NCBI GenBank assembly: GCA_050178795.1
Contig: JBFXFT010000006.1
Location: forward strand, 1-64,000
DNA: 64,000 nt
Direction of reading: 5' to 3'
Origin: STF1-184 sp050178795
GTDB taxonomy: Bacteria > Bacillota > Clostridia > Christensenellales > UBA1242
Made by a program: the position numbers and the translations under genes. Within the stretch, counting starts at the first letter, position 1, and every line of letters begins with the position of its first letter. The notes beneath the pieces are model-generated. The model had not been told where the DNA came from. It saw only the letters and a program-made list of their open reading frames with translations, and ran no database searches. Of this stretch, positions 24,370 to 35,861 are shown one piece after another.

Positions 24370-25728
24370 ATGCGAAAAGCAAGAATATTTAAGGTCTTAT
24401 TGGTGCTATCTTTAGTTTTCTTTTTTGCGTACGTAGAATTTACTTGGAACTTTAACACCTACATTTTCCCATATTTGGATGAGGGAACAACTTTAACTGA
24501 GGTATATGCTCTATATCAAGACTTTAGTGCCCCAATTGATGAAGTAAACTACGCTTACACCGATGTAGAAGAAGAGGACTATGATACGGCACAAAGCGAA
24601 CTTCTTATGCACAATGTGCATATATTTAACCTAGACGGCGAATTAAATGATATAAATCCGCTTGAAAATAATCTTTTACCAAGCGGACCAGTTAGCCTAA
24701 ACACAAAAGAACTAATTGCTATTTTTAATTTATTACTTCAAAACAATGTAAAACTTAATGAAATGGGACTTCGCATAAAGATGGATGTCGTAAATCAATT
24801 TGACCCTCAAATATATGGTCTTAACATTGTTACAGATAGCGCAGATTACGACTTAGGAATAAACATAATTGCAAAACTAAGTACATCTTGGTTCAAGCAA
24901 AAACTTGCTTTTATTGCTGACTTTTTCCCAGATTATTTTTATATTAAGAGCAACAACTATTTTAATATTGTAGACGGACAATATACACTGTTAGACAGCA
25001 CGCTTACAGTAAACGACTTAAACATTGAAAGAAGTTCACTAATTTTGAGAGTGCTAGAACGAAATCTAAAATTAGAAGAGGGCACATTAAACAAATACTT
25101 TTTAAACGACACAGTAGTTGAACCATTTTTTGAGTATGTTAACCTAGCGAAGACCTATTTGAATGTAGATGTAACTTTTGAAGCCGACCAATTAAACATT
25201 GTTCCTGGTGATGCCACTCTCAGTTATGCCGATTTAAAAGAGTATGCAAATGAAATATTCACCTCAACATCTTTACAAGAGACACTAGGTATAAGCAGTG
25301 ATGCCTTTGATAAAGTAGCTCCAACCATAACATCGGTTGTGGCTTCAACTATTGGTTATACAACAACAATTGACTTAGAGGTTCATTTAAACTTAACTAA
25401 ACTAAAAACAACGCTAACCGCCCTTCAAAATTTGGTGGTGCCAGCAAGCGTAGATGTAGAAATTCAATTTGTATTTTTCTGCACAAGCACTTACATCAGT
25501 TTAACTAGCAGTAACATACAGCTTAAAAATGTTAGTGCTAGTTTGAGCGACACAATACTAAACATAGTTATTCCAAGTTTTAAAATTGATGGCGTTTCAA
25601 ATGTTACGCAACTTGAATATAAAATAAACAGCGAAATAAGAAAATATCTGTTGGAAATCCCAACTTTTACTGGAAGAAAAATTTTAGTAAGCAGTCAAGG
25701 AATATTACTTGCATTACGCGGCTATTAA
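24370..25728 (+). CDS. Membrane-anchored extracellular protein (unknown)
   Basis: 452 aa from the ATG at 24370 (a TTG nine bases earlier is possible but leaves no room for the AAGGA site). An N-terminal basic stretch and one hydrophobic helix (about 6-25, IFKVLLVLSLVFFFAYVEF) anchor it. The rest is predicted extracellular, acidic at first (DVEEEDYDTAQ), then mixed alpha/beta with repeating NLNKL/LKT segments. It follows the RsgI-like lipoprotein by 77 bases in the same orientation, so the two may act together at the cell surface. Its stop codon lies in the loop of the terminator at 25718. No domain recognised. Confidence 0.6.
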   Translation: MRKARIFKVLLVLSLVFFFAYVEFTWNFNTYIFPYLDEGTTLTEVYALYQDFSAPIDEVNYAYTDVEEEDYDTAQSELLMHNVHIFNLDGELNDINPLENNLLPSGPVSLNTKELIAIFNLLLQNNVKLNEMGLRIKMDVVNQFDPQIYGLNIVTDSADYDLGINIIAKLSTSWFKQKLAFIADFFPDYFYIKSNNYFNIVDGQYTLLDSTLTVNDLNIERSSLILRVLERNLKLEEGTLNKYFLNDTVVEPFFEYVNLAKTYLNVDVTFEADQLNIVPGDATLSYADLKEYANEIFTSTSLQETLGISSDAFDKVAPTITSVVASTIGYTTTIDLEVHLNLTKLKTTLTALQNLVVPASVDVEIQFVFFCTSTYISLTSSNIQLKNVSASLSDTILNIVIPSFKIDGVSNVTQLEYKINSEIRKYLLEIPTFTGRKILVSSQGILLALRGY

Positions 25729-25749
25729 ACATAGCCGCCTATTTTTTTA
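25718..25749 (+). terminator. Terminator overlapping the stop codon
   Basis: GCGGCTAT (25718-25725) pairs with ATAGCCGC (25731-25738) around a loop that contains the TAA stop, followed by a T run. It isolates the rRNA unit downstream from the preceding gene. Confidence 0.85.
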
Positions 25750-25936
25750 AAATTATCGTTATGAAAAAGTTTAATTATATTAGTATATTATATATAGATA
25801 ATATGCAAAAATGGCAATTTGTTTATTTTTAAGTGCCAATTTTTTGTCAAATCAATGGCAAATTTTGCCTTTTTTACCACTTTTTGATGTGTCAAAAAAA
25901 AGATGTAAAAAAAAACATAAAAAATCAAAAAAAATG

Positions 25937-25965
25937 TTGACAGGGCAAAATCGTTATGTTAGAAT
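25937..25965 (+). promoter_or_regulatory. Strong promoter of the 23S-5S rRNA unit
   Basis: Consensus TTGACA (25937-25942), 17-base spacer, TAGAAT (25960-25965), preceded by an A-rich stretch that would act as an UP element. It lies 324 bases before the 23S gene. No 16S gene or tRNA lies between, so the 23S-5S pair is transcribed on its own. Confidence 0.85.
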
Positions 25966-26289
25966 GTAGGAGCGTTTGGGCTGTTTTGCCTATAAACGTG
26001 TGTACATTGACAACTGCATAATAAATAGAGCGATATCAAATATCTATATTAGATATTAGACATCAAGAGAAATCAAAAATTCAAGTTAATTAAAAATAAT
26101 TAACGGTGTAATATGTATATTCACAATATAAGCAAATGGCAATTTATTGCTGTTGAATTGCGAAAACAATTTACGCTGAGTTTAACAATAAAATAACATT
26201 TGAACGCAAAAATGCTAAATTTTTAAATTTAAGTAAAATGTAAACAAAACAAAAAAAGACATTTAAAATGTCAAGAATCGACGTATACG
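25966..26289 (+). other. rRNA leader, similar to a 16S-23S spacer
   Basis: About 320 bases without a gene. It contains TGTACATTGACAACTGCATA (26001-26020), a boxA-like sequence usually found in the 16S-23S spacer of Bacillota and used for antitermination. The end of the leader pairs with the region after 23S (GATCAAGC at 26289-26296 against GCTTGATC at 29218-29225), as expected for the processing stem. No tRNA is present. Confidence 0.65.
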
Positions 26290-29224
<2,935 letters not shown>

Positions 29225-29382
29225 ACAATGTAAGTGAGTAAACTTTTTCTACAAAAAGGAGTTTACAATAGACTTACGACTAGATTCTTATTACTAGAAG
29301 GTGCAAATTTCTAGTAAAAACCAATTTCACTAATCTCTATTTTTATGCAGTTGTGAGTGTACAACAAAAGACATTCAACCAT
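29225..29382 (+). other. 23S-5S spacer
   Basis: No gene and no tRNA. Contains an inverted repeat (GTAAACT / AGTTTAC type, about 29236-29270) and CTAGA/CTAG repeats that probably form processing stems. Confidence 0.6.
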
Positions 29383-29500
<118 letters not shown>

Positions 29501-29507
29501 TTCAATT

Positions 29508-29540
29508 AAAAAAGCGAGGTATTAAACCTCGCTTTTTTCT
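29508..29540 (+). terminator. Terminator of the rRNA unit
   Basis: AAAAAAGCGAGGT pairs with ACCTCGCTTTTTT around a five-base loop directly after 5S. Confidence 0.9.
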
Positions 29541-29570
29541 TGAATAAGCCCGTTATATCAACGCAATTTC

Positions 29571-29664
29571 TTCGTTTGCTGTGCGTCCTTTAAAAACAGT
29601 CATTTAGGTCAAACTAAACTCCTGCTGTGATAAAACTTGCCGAGCCTTGAATTTTACTAAAATT
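29571..29664. repeat. Interspersed intergenic element, copy A
   Basis: Shares blocks AACAGTCATT, AACTCCTGCT, TGCCGAGCCT and AATTTT-n-CTAAAATT, in the same order and nearly the same spacing, with copy B at 50286-50377. Between the first two blocks a small hairpin is formed (TTTAG/CTAAA). The stem sequence differs from copy B (TTGAC/GTCAA) but pairing is kept. Located after the rRNA terminator. Transcribed strand unknown. See findings. Confidence 0.7.
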
Positions 29665-29739
29665 AACAAGCGTATTTTATTAATTTTTAGTTAACATTAA
29701 AAAATTATTATGATAGACTTAAAAAAAAGGAGAAAATAT

Positions 29740-30456
29740 ATGAATTTATTATTAGAAATATTTGATACACAATGGTGGGAGAATAATTTAGTTTTATCTA
29801 TTCAAGCTATATTATCGTTTTTAATATTAATAGGTGCTATTATTACAATAATACTTACAAATTATAATGTTAAGAAACAAATAAATAACAACAATAAACA
29901 ATTAAATAGACCATATTTAAAGATTAAAAGTTTAAATTTATGTTCTAATTACGAATTAGAAGATAATATTTATAATATAAGTATTGGCACATATAATTCA
30001 AAAGAAAATACTACAACAATATTATTAGAAATTGAATTTGAAAATTTAGGCGTGGGGCTTGCACACAATTTTATTATGTTGGATATGCAAAATAATAAAG
30101 ATTGCTTATTTTTTAATTCAAAAATTCATAATACAGGAAATGTTTTTTCTACAATAGATATACCAGTTAATGGGATATTTAAACAAAAAATTAGATTTGA
30201 TTTACATAAGAAATTAGATGATTTTAATCAAGTTGGATCTGTTGTAATTTTCCCTACTTATTCAGATATTAACGATAATATATATACAGCATATTTACAC
30301 GTTAATTGCCTTAGTGCAGAATATACATATTATCCAGAAAATACAGCAAGTTTTAAAAATATGTTATTTAAAAGAGAATTAAAGTTAGATTTAATTAAAA
30401 AAGAATATAAAGAAAGAATGATAGAAACAAGGGCTGGGCTAGATAAAGAAAGTTAA
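29740..30456 (+). CDS. Membrane-anchored hypothetical protein
   Basis: 238 aa from the ATG at 29740, chosen because AAGGAG lies just before it; the longer frame from 29710 would place this site inside the gene. One N-terminal membrane helix (about 19-42, SIQAILSFLILIGAIITIIL), then a cytosolic or extracellular domain of about 190 residues with beta-rich character (IYNISIGTYNSKENTTTILLE). No recognised motif. Very A/T-rich codon use compared with the housekeeping genes, like the genes at 5286-7759 and 31036, which may point to acquisition. Confidence 0.55.
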   Translation: MNLLLEIFDTQWWENNLVLSIQAILSFLILIGAIITIILTNYNVKKQINNNNKQLNRPYLKIKSLNLCSNYELEDNIYNISIGTYNSKENTTTILLEIEFENLGVGLAHNFIMLDMQNNKDCLFFNSKIHNTGNVFSTIDIPVNGIFKQKIRFDLHKKLDDFNQVGSVVIFPTYSDINDNIYTAYLHVNCLSAEYTYYPENTASFKNMLFKRELKLDLIKKEYKERMIETRAGLDKES

Positions 30457-30476
30457 TGTTTTAATAAGGAGCAATT

Positions 30477-30968
30477 ATGAAAAAAGGGTTGATTTGTTAT
30501 TATACTGAGACTAATTCTACTAGAGATTATGCTGAAAGTATTGCGGAGGAGTTAGTTAGTGAGGGTGTGAGCGTAGATGTTTTACCAATTAATGAGGTTA
30601 AAGGCTTTGACGGTTACGACTTTTTAGTGCTTGGCGCACCTATTCAGGGCATGCAATGGGCTAAGCCTATGGTTGATTTTGCAAAGGTTAACAATGAGGC
30701 TTTAAAGGGCAAAAAAGTGGCTATTTATTTTGTTTCCTACCTAATGAAGGTTGGTAGACCTATGTGGCAAAAAGCAATTAACAAGAGTTTAGATAAGTTA
30801 AGTTTGGAACTTGGGGCTATTAGTGTGGGTAAATTTGAGGGTAGAGTTGAAAAACCTTTTCCTAAGTTTGGCAAATGGCTTTTAATGGGTAAAAATACTG
30901 CAGAAATTGACCTTGTAGACCTTGAAACAAGCAAAAATTGGGTAAATGAATTAAAAAATAGGTTGTAA
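30477..30968 (+). CDS. Flavodoxin-domain protein
   Basis: 163 aa with a flavodoxin fold. The FMN phosphate-binding loop is YYTETNSTRDYAESIA (about 8-23, T-x-T/N-S-T-x pattern). A central strand DFLVLGAPIQGMQWAKPMVD follows (about 50-69) and then KKVAIYFVSY (about 81-90). It resembles the menaquinone-dependent protoporphyrinogen oxidase (HemG)/flavodoxin-like group rather than the long-chain electron-carrier flavodoxins. Electron transfer partner unknown. Good AGGAG site; single gene. Confidence 0.8.
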   Translation: MKKGLICYYTETNSTRDYAESIAEELVSEGVSVDVLPINEVKGFDGYDFLVLGAPIQGMQWAKPMVDFAKVNNEALKGKKVAIYFVSYLMKVGRPMWQKAINKSLDKLSLELGAISVGKFEGRVEKPFPKFGKWLLMGKNTAEIDLVDLETSKNWVNELKNRL

Positions 30969-31035
30969 AAAACTATTTAATATTAAATATTGAAAATAGT
31001 ATTTTATTATGTTATTCTATTTATAGAGGTAAAAA

Positions 31036-31599
31036 ATGTATACGGATAATGTTTTTAAAATTATGAAAGTTGATTTAACAGTTTTAAAACTATTAGAAAA
31101 ACAAGGTTTAAATTACGATAATGTTAAAAATTTTTTAAATGAAATGCCTAAAGAATTTAAAAAACTTGTAGTAAATGGGAAAATTAACAATCTAGGTTAC
31201 GATGAAGGAGAAAATCATTGGATTTTTTTTGAGTATCAAGAAAGAGCCAGAAAGAGTACAGGAGTTGGTGCTTATTTTGAAAAACAAAGTGGAAATTATG
31301 CAAAAGGTATTACTTTTTTAAATATTTCATATAAAGAAAGTTCTTATTTTGTTAAAATTAATGAATATATTGATGGCAATGAAGTATCAGATGAAAGTTA
31401 TTACTTTTATTTTCCGTCTAAAGATTTCACTTATGATGAAGGAAAAATGAAAAAAGAAGATATTATGTTTATAAAAAAAGTCAGCCATGAAAATGATCAA
31501 ACAACTGAATTTGAAGGAAAAATTAATAGATATAAATTTAATCAAATAGAAAATGACATCTATAATAAAGAGCAAATTAATGATTTTGAATTACAATAA
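31036..31599 (+). CDS. Hypothetical protein
   Basis: 187 aa, soluble, unknown. Strongly charged and A/T-rich in codon use. A beta-rich centre (NHWIFFEYQERARKSTGVGAYF, about 55-76) precedes a lysine-rich C-terminus. No signal peptide or membrane segment. Own GAGGT ribosome site. Followed by a terminator at about 31648. Confidence 0.5.
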   Translation: MYTDNVFKIMKVDLTVLKLLEKQGLNYDNVKNFLNEMPKEFKKLVVNGKINNLGYDEGENHWIFFEYQERARKSTGVGAYFEKQSGNYAKGITFLNISYKESSYFVKINEYIDGNEVSDESYYFYFPSKDFTYDEGKMKKEDIMFIKKVSHENDQTTEFEGKINRYKFNQIENDIYNKEQINDFELQ

Positions 31600-31647
31600 A
31601 AGAGGGTTGATTTGCTTATATATGAAGAATTTTATAAGGTAATGAGT

Positions 31648-31679
31648 AAAAAATGGGTTTTTATAACCTATTTTTTTTG
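31648..31679 (+). terminator. Rho-independent terminator
   Basis: AAAAAATGGGTT pairs with AACCTATTTTTT around a short loop. Confidence 0.7.
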
Positions 31680-31701
31680 TTTTAATTTTTTTAAAAAAGT
31701 A

Positions 31702-31751
31702 TTGACAGCATATATTTATTATGCTATTATGTAATTACGTAAAAACATAAT
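31702..31751 (+). promoter_or_regulatory. Promoter and operator of the ArsR-type gene
   Basis: TTGACA (31702-31707), 17-base spacer, TATTAT (31725-31730). Overlapping the -10 is an inverted repeat ATTATGT (31726-31732) / ACATAAT (31745-31751). The stretch TTATGCTATTATGTA-n-TTAC is nearly identical to that in the promoter at 32409, suggesting one regulator for both. Confidence 0.75.
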
Positions 31752-31766
31752 AAGGAGAAATTAATT

Positions 31767-32291
31767 ATGGATAACGAAATTTTAAAGAGGTTAGAAGCAT
31801 TAGAAAAGGAGGTTAAAGACCTAAAAAAGCCAGATTCAGATGCGCAAAAAACAAGTCCATTACCATTTAAAACAATAGAAAAATTACAAGAAAACAGAAT
31901 GGTATTTGGTGGACGCTATGTTGGAAACAATGTGGGTTCAACATTTGGACACGACAATCTAAACATTTTAAAGGTTTTAGAGTTAGACGATGACAAAATA
32001 AGTAAGGTCTTAAACGCACTTGCCAACAAAGAAAGACTAAAAATTTTAAAAGCAGTTATGAAAGAGCAACTTACAATTAACGAAATTATGGAAAAATGTG
32101 GCTTTAACACGACAGGACAAGCCTATCACCATGTAAACGCTTTAGAAAAAGGTGGTTTTGTGGTTAAAAAGAATGACAGAGTTGTAATAGTTGGCAACAA
32201 AATAAGCGCATTTTTATTAGCACTTGCAAGTGTTTACCAATTTTTAAACAGCACGACACACGCACCTATAAATGTTGATGATATGGACTAA
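31767..32291 (+). CDS. ArsR-like winged-helix regulator
   Basis: 174 aa. A short N-terminal coiled coil (EILKRLEALEKEVKDLKK, 4-21) and a linker are followed by an ArsR-type winged helix from about residue 72 (ISKVLNALANKERLKILKAV, then TINEIMEKC, recognition helix TTGQAYHHVNALEKGGFV, wing RVVIVGNK). No cysteine cluster of the metal-sensing type is seen, so the ligand is unlikely to be arsenite. The likely operator overlaps its own -10 and the promoter of the next gene carries the same motif. The C-terminal helix (AFLLALASVYQFL) is a dimerisation element. Confidence 0.8.
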   Translation: MDNEILKRLEALEKEVKDLKKPDSDAQKTSPLPFKTIEKLQENRMVFGGRYVGNNVGSTFGHDNLNILKVLELDDDKISKVLNALANKERLKILKAVMKEQLTINEIMEKCGFNTTGQAYHHVNALEKGGFVVKKNDRVVIVGNKISAFLLALASVYQFLNSTTHAPINVDDMD

Positions 32292-32408
32292 AAACATACA
32301 AACATATATTTTAATTACATATTAATTTAGTTACAATAACCCTAAATACTATGTTTTACAAAAACAATAAAATTATTGGTATAAATTTCACAAATTTTAT
32401 TAAAATTA

Positions 32409-32437
32409 TTGAAATACGCTATATTTTATGCTATTAT
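32409..32437 (+). promoter_or_regulatory. Promoter of the small membrane protein, with shared ArsR-type motif
   Basis: TTGAAA (32409-32414), 17-base spacer, TATTAT (32432-32437). The segment TTATGCTATTATGTATTTAC matches the promoter at 31702 over 19 of 20 positions. The 100 bases before it hold no other feature I can see. Confidence 0.7.
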
Positions 32438-32462
32438 GTATTTACTTAGCAGGAGGGTTATT

Positions 32463-32783
32463 ATGAGAAGAGGTTTTATATTTGTTATTTTCTGGGCTAT
32501 AGTTGCAGCAGCACTAGTTTATTTTAATGTTATTACATTTGTTACAGTTCCAAGCCTAAACACTATTTTGTTTGGTCAAACTTGGTTTACTGACTTTATT
32601 GCTACATTAAATTTAACTCTAAGTCAAAGCGTTCTTGCCTACATTTTAGCAGGTGCTGAACTACTTGTTGCACTAATTTTAGCAAGTTTAAGGTTGCCTT
32701 TGATTAAGTTTATATTTGCACTTGGCGCAATTTACTTAATTTATGATGCAGCAGTTGTTTTAATGCCACTAATTATTCAATAA
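32463..32783 (+). CDS. Small membrane protein (three helices)
   Basis: 106 aa from the ATG at 32463, preceded by AGGAGGG; the longer frame from 32409 starts in the promoter. Three hydrophobic helices at about 5-25, 45-80 and 85-105 with little loop sequence. No recognised family. Shares a promoter motif with the ArsR-like gene and is therefore a candidate target of that regulator. Confidence 0.7.
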   Translation: MRRGFIFVIFWAIVAAALVYFNVITFVTVPSLNTILFGQTWFTDFIATLNLTLSQSVLAYILAGAELLVALILASLRLPLIKFIFALGAIYLIYDAAVVLMPLIIQ

Positions 32784-32802
32784 TAAATTATTAATATGAC
32801 TT

Positions 32803-32830
32803 AAAAAGCAGGCCATTGGCTTGCTTTTTT
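32803..32830 (+). terminator. Rho-independent terminator
   Basis: AAAGCAGGCC pairs imperfectly with GGCTTGCTTT, followed by T residues. Confidence 0.75.
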
Positions 32831-32890
32831 CATATTGACGCGGCAACTTTATTGTGCTAAACTTGAGTTAAGAAAAATCGGAGTATATTT

Positions 32891-33841
32891 ATGGCACTAG
32901 AAAGATTAAAAGATTGGATTCATCACATAAGATATCGCAGTTTTGACAAGGCTTTAGCGATGGCTAATGACATTGTTAACGCCGATTTAGATGAAAGCAT
33001 ACCAGACGATGAAAAAGGCATAGATGCATATTGCAACATACCAGAACTTGAGTTATACCGTAAACCGCTTTCAGAAAACTCATTTGAGGCTGGTTTTCAT
33101 GAAGAGATTTTTGACTATTTACATTTGTCAAAGAAGCTAGCGGTTCTTATGTGGTTTGAACGCTTTTTGGCAAACAAAGATGACAGAGAAGAAGCATACT
33201 TTTTAATGGGAGAAGACCCAAATGGCAGACTGGTAGAAGTTAAAGATGGCGAGTTTATTTTTAACATTCCAGAATATATATTTTTTTCAGATGATTTTTT
33301 GCCTTACGATTATGCCGCTTTAATAGTTAATATGTCTGCTCAAGCAAAACTTGTTGATAGATACATAAAATTTGTTAACACTGGTAAACTTTATGAATAT
33401 GATGAAAGAACTTTAAGCAGTTTGAAGTGTTATGCGCCAAGACCAGAGGCATACGAAAAAGCCTTTACTTATAAAGTTAAATGTTTTGGAACAGATAAAG
33501 AACTTAGACCAGCTGAAGAACAAATAGTTTACGAAAGCAAAATTCAAACACTAACCGAAGAAGAAAAAAGCGCACTATTGTTATATTTATTGCACCCACT
33601 TACGAGAATACAAAAAGAAGAGTTAAAAGTGCTAGACGAAATGGCAATGAGAAATGAGGCGTACATTAAAAAAGACTCTCTGTATGAAAAGTACAAAAAA
33701 GATTTTGACCATACGATTAAATTAGAAGAAGAATTTATTACAGAACAAATTGGTAATAGGGACAGGGACGACGCCTTTTTTGAACTATATGAAAAGCAAA
33801 AAAGCGCAAAAGCAACAACCAATAACGAAAAAGACAGATAA
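32891..33841 (+). CDS. Tandem paralogue family, member 1 (unknown function)
   Basis: 316 aa soluble protein. It shares with the next three genes a conserved core of the pattern [KE]-x-K-[LI]-A-x-[LI]-x-[WF]-x-E. Here it is KLAVLMWFERFLANKDDRE (82-100), preceded by a segment SENSFEAGFHEEIFDYLHLS. The C-terminal half is helical and charged, with alternating acidic and basic patches. No signal peptide or enzymatic motif. Starts the four-gene run with a GGAG site and is followed by 14 bases before member 2. Confidence 0.65.
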   Translation: MALERLKDWIHHIRYRSFDKALAMANDIVNADLDESIPDDEKGIDAYCNIPELELYRKPLSENSFEAGFHEEIFDYLHLSKKLAVLMWFERFLANKDDREEAYFLMGEDPNGRLVEVKDGEFIFNIPEYIFFSDDFLPYDYAALIVNMSAQAKLVDRYIKFVNTGKLYEYDERTLSSLKCYAPRPEAYEKAFTYKVKCFGTDKELRPAEEQIVYESKIQTLTEEEKSALLLYLLHPLTRIQKEELKVLDEMAMRNEAYIKKDSLYEKYKKDFDHTIKLEEEFITEQIGNRDRDDAFFELYEKQKSAKATTNNEKDR

Positions 33842-33855
33842 AAAAAGGATGTAAT

Positions 33856-34872
33856 ATGAGCGTAATTGATGATATAAAAAAAGCGATTGCAGACCGCAAA
33901 GAAAGGCATAATTTTGCACTTATTGTAAGGGATGCCTACCTTTTAACTTTACAACCAGATGGATTTGGCGTAACTTATACCGAAAATGAAGAGCTTGAAC
34001 AAATTGTTATTAGTGAAGCCACATATTACAAGGCTTTTTATTGGCCAGTTTGGACACAACTAGAGCCAGATGAAAAATTGGCCGTTTTAATTTTTATGGA
34101 ACATAAAATGGCAAGAGAAGAGGGTAGACCAGAGGGCATATTTGTCATAGATCATTTTAATAGGAGTTTTAATTGCAGCAGAAATGGTGACAACTATTTT
34201 TATGAACTAGATTCAGCTCTATTTGGTTTTCCTTCAACTAAAACTTATTCAATAGTATCTCACACCGTTGAGGAAATTGAAGGCAGTGCCGACATAGAAA
34301 AACTTGAACTTCAAGAAGAAAAGCGAGAATATTATTCATATTTCTTCGCACAAATTGTATATAATTTGGCTAAACGAATAATGGCATACGAAAATAGTGC
34401 CAAATTAGACGAGAAAACTTTGGAATATTACAAAAATATGCCAGATGGCGGCAAAGACGAACTTGCTCACATAGTTAACTTAAATTATGAATTTCCTATG
34501 CCAGAATTTTTCCCAAAAATTCTAAAAGATTTAATGGAAGACCAAGCAGTAATAACTTTAAATAAGGAACAGTCCATTGAATATTTAAAATATATTTCTC
34601 AAGTATTTTATCAAGACGACTATGAGAGTTTAAAAAAGGTTGAGGAAAACATATATAATTTAATAACTGACGAGCAATTTGGTTTTGGAGTTGAAGACCC
34701 AATGTTTCAACAATTTAAAGATTGGATAGAAACAGTAAAAGTTTTTGAGGCTAACGTTGCAGAGAAGCTTCTTCCTGGTAGGGAAATGATAGATATCTAT
34801 ATTAATTTTGTTCATAAACAACAAGAGGAAGAAGAAACTCCAAAAGGGCAAGTACATTTAGAGAGAGAATAG
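33856..34872 (+). CDS. Tandem paralogue family, member 2
   Basis: 338 aa. Conserved core KLAVLIFMEHKMAREEGRP at 74-92, preceded by ATYYKAFYWPVWTQLEPDE. After the core a beta-hairpin-like stretch (IFVIDHFNRSFNCSRNGDNYF) aligns with member 1. The C-terminal half is predicted helical and variable. Cytosolic. 11 bases separate it from member 3. Ends TAG. Confidence 0.65.
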   Translation: MSVIDDIKKAIADRKERHNFALIVRDAYLLTLQPDGFGVTYTENEELEQIVISEATYYKAFYWPVWTQLEPDEKLAVLIFMEHKMAREEGRPEGIFVIDHFNRSFNCSRNGDNYFYELDSALFGFPSTKTYSIVSHTVEEIEGSADIEKLELQEEKREYYSYFFAQIVYNLAKRIMAYENSAKLDEKTLEYYKNMPDGGKDELAHIVNLNYEFPMPEFFPKILKDLMEDQAVITLNKEQSIEYLKYISQVFYQDDYESLKKVEENIYNLITDEQFGFGVEDPMFQQFKDWIETVKVFEANVAEKLLPGREMIDIYINFVHKQQEEEETPKGQVHLERE

Positions 34873-34883
34873 AGGCATAAAAT

Positions 34884-35861
34884 ATGAAAAGCATAATATC
34901 AGGCGAAAAAATATACACTAGAGTAAAAGATACAATTCAATCTAGAATTTTGCTTCGCAAAAATAACCTTGAAAAACAAGAATTTAGAGCCGATAAAGAA
35001 GAATATAAACAAATTCTTGAAGATAGAGCAGTAAATTTAATAAACAAAAATGGCAAGTGGCAAATTATTCCGCCAGAACAAATTGAAAAATATGAGGATA
35101 CTTATAGAATTTTAAATATATCTGCTCATAACTATTTTAAGGGCTATCATAACGGTGTGTTTTTAAGGCTTCCTATAAGCGTTAAACTAGCAATATTGCA
35201 ATGGAATGAGGACGATTTAGCGGCACGAGACGGCATAAAAGCAGGAAAAGTTTTGCCTTCTAGGGTAAGAAAACTTGACGAAATAATAAACCTTGATCCT
35301 ATATTTGTGAGTCATTATCTGGTAGATTATAATGCACTAAAAAAGGAAACTTTGGCTTATGTTATTTCCGCAAATTTGGAGAGAAATCACAATTATCATG
35401 CCGAGATGTATAAAATAAATAAAAAAGTTAACAGTGAGGAGCCCCTTACAAGTTATGAGAAGTTGATTTATGTAAATATGTTTAATCCACCTTATAATGA
35501 GGCACTTGACCTAAAATATGAAAACCACGAAAAGTTTACAGAGGCAGAAGAAAGGGAATATATAAAGATATACTTTTCGCCAATGAAACAAATGGAACGT
35601 AGAATTTTTAATAACCTTTTTGGCAACTTAGAGTATGCGCAAGAATTGATTGAGGTTAGTGATGTTTACTATGAGCCGTTTAAAGAAGGTGTTTTGGCAC
35701 AACACAAATTTGCAGACGAATTGTTTGATAAATACTATAAAGGATATACTCTTGAACAATTTTATGAAGAACAGTTAAAAGAACTTGGATTAAATAAAAT
35801 GACTGACATAGAACTAATGGCAGCCGTTGAAGGGGCAGAGGATGAACAAGCTATATTTTAA
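34884..35861 (+). CDS. Tandem paralogue family, member 3
   Basis: 325 aa. Core KLAILQWNEDDLAARDGIKA at 101-120, preceded by AHNYFKGYHNGVFLRLPISV. The N-terminal 65 residues are more basic than in the other members (TRVKDTIQSRILLRKNNLEK). The C-terminus overlaps the start of member 4 by 20 bases. No recognised motif; soluble. Confidence 0.65.
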   Translation: MKSIISGEKIYTRVKDTIQSRILLRKNNLEKQEFRADKEEYKQILEDRAVNLINKNGKWQIIPPEQIEKYEDTYRILNISAHNYFKGYHNGVFLRLPISVKLAILQWNEDDLAARDGIKAGKVLPSRVRKLDEIINLDPIFVSHYLVDYNALKKETLAYVISANLERNHNYHAEMYKINKKVNSEEPLTSYEKLIYVNMFNPPYNEALDLKYENHEKFTEAEEREYIKIYFSPMKQMERRIFNNLFGNLEYAQELIEVSDVYYEPFKEGVLAQHKFADELFDKYYKGYTLEQFYEEQLKELGLNKMTDIELMAAVEGAEDEQAIF

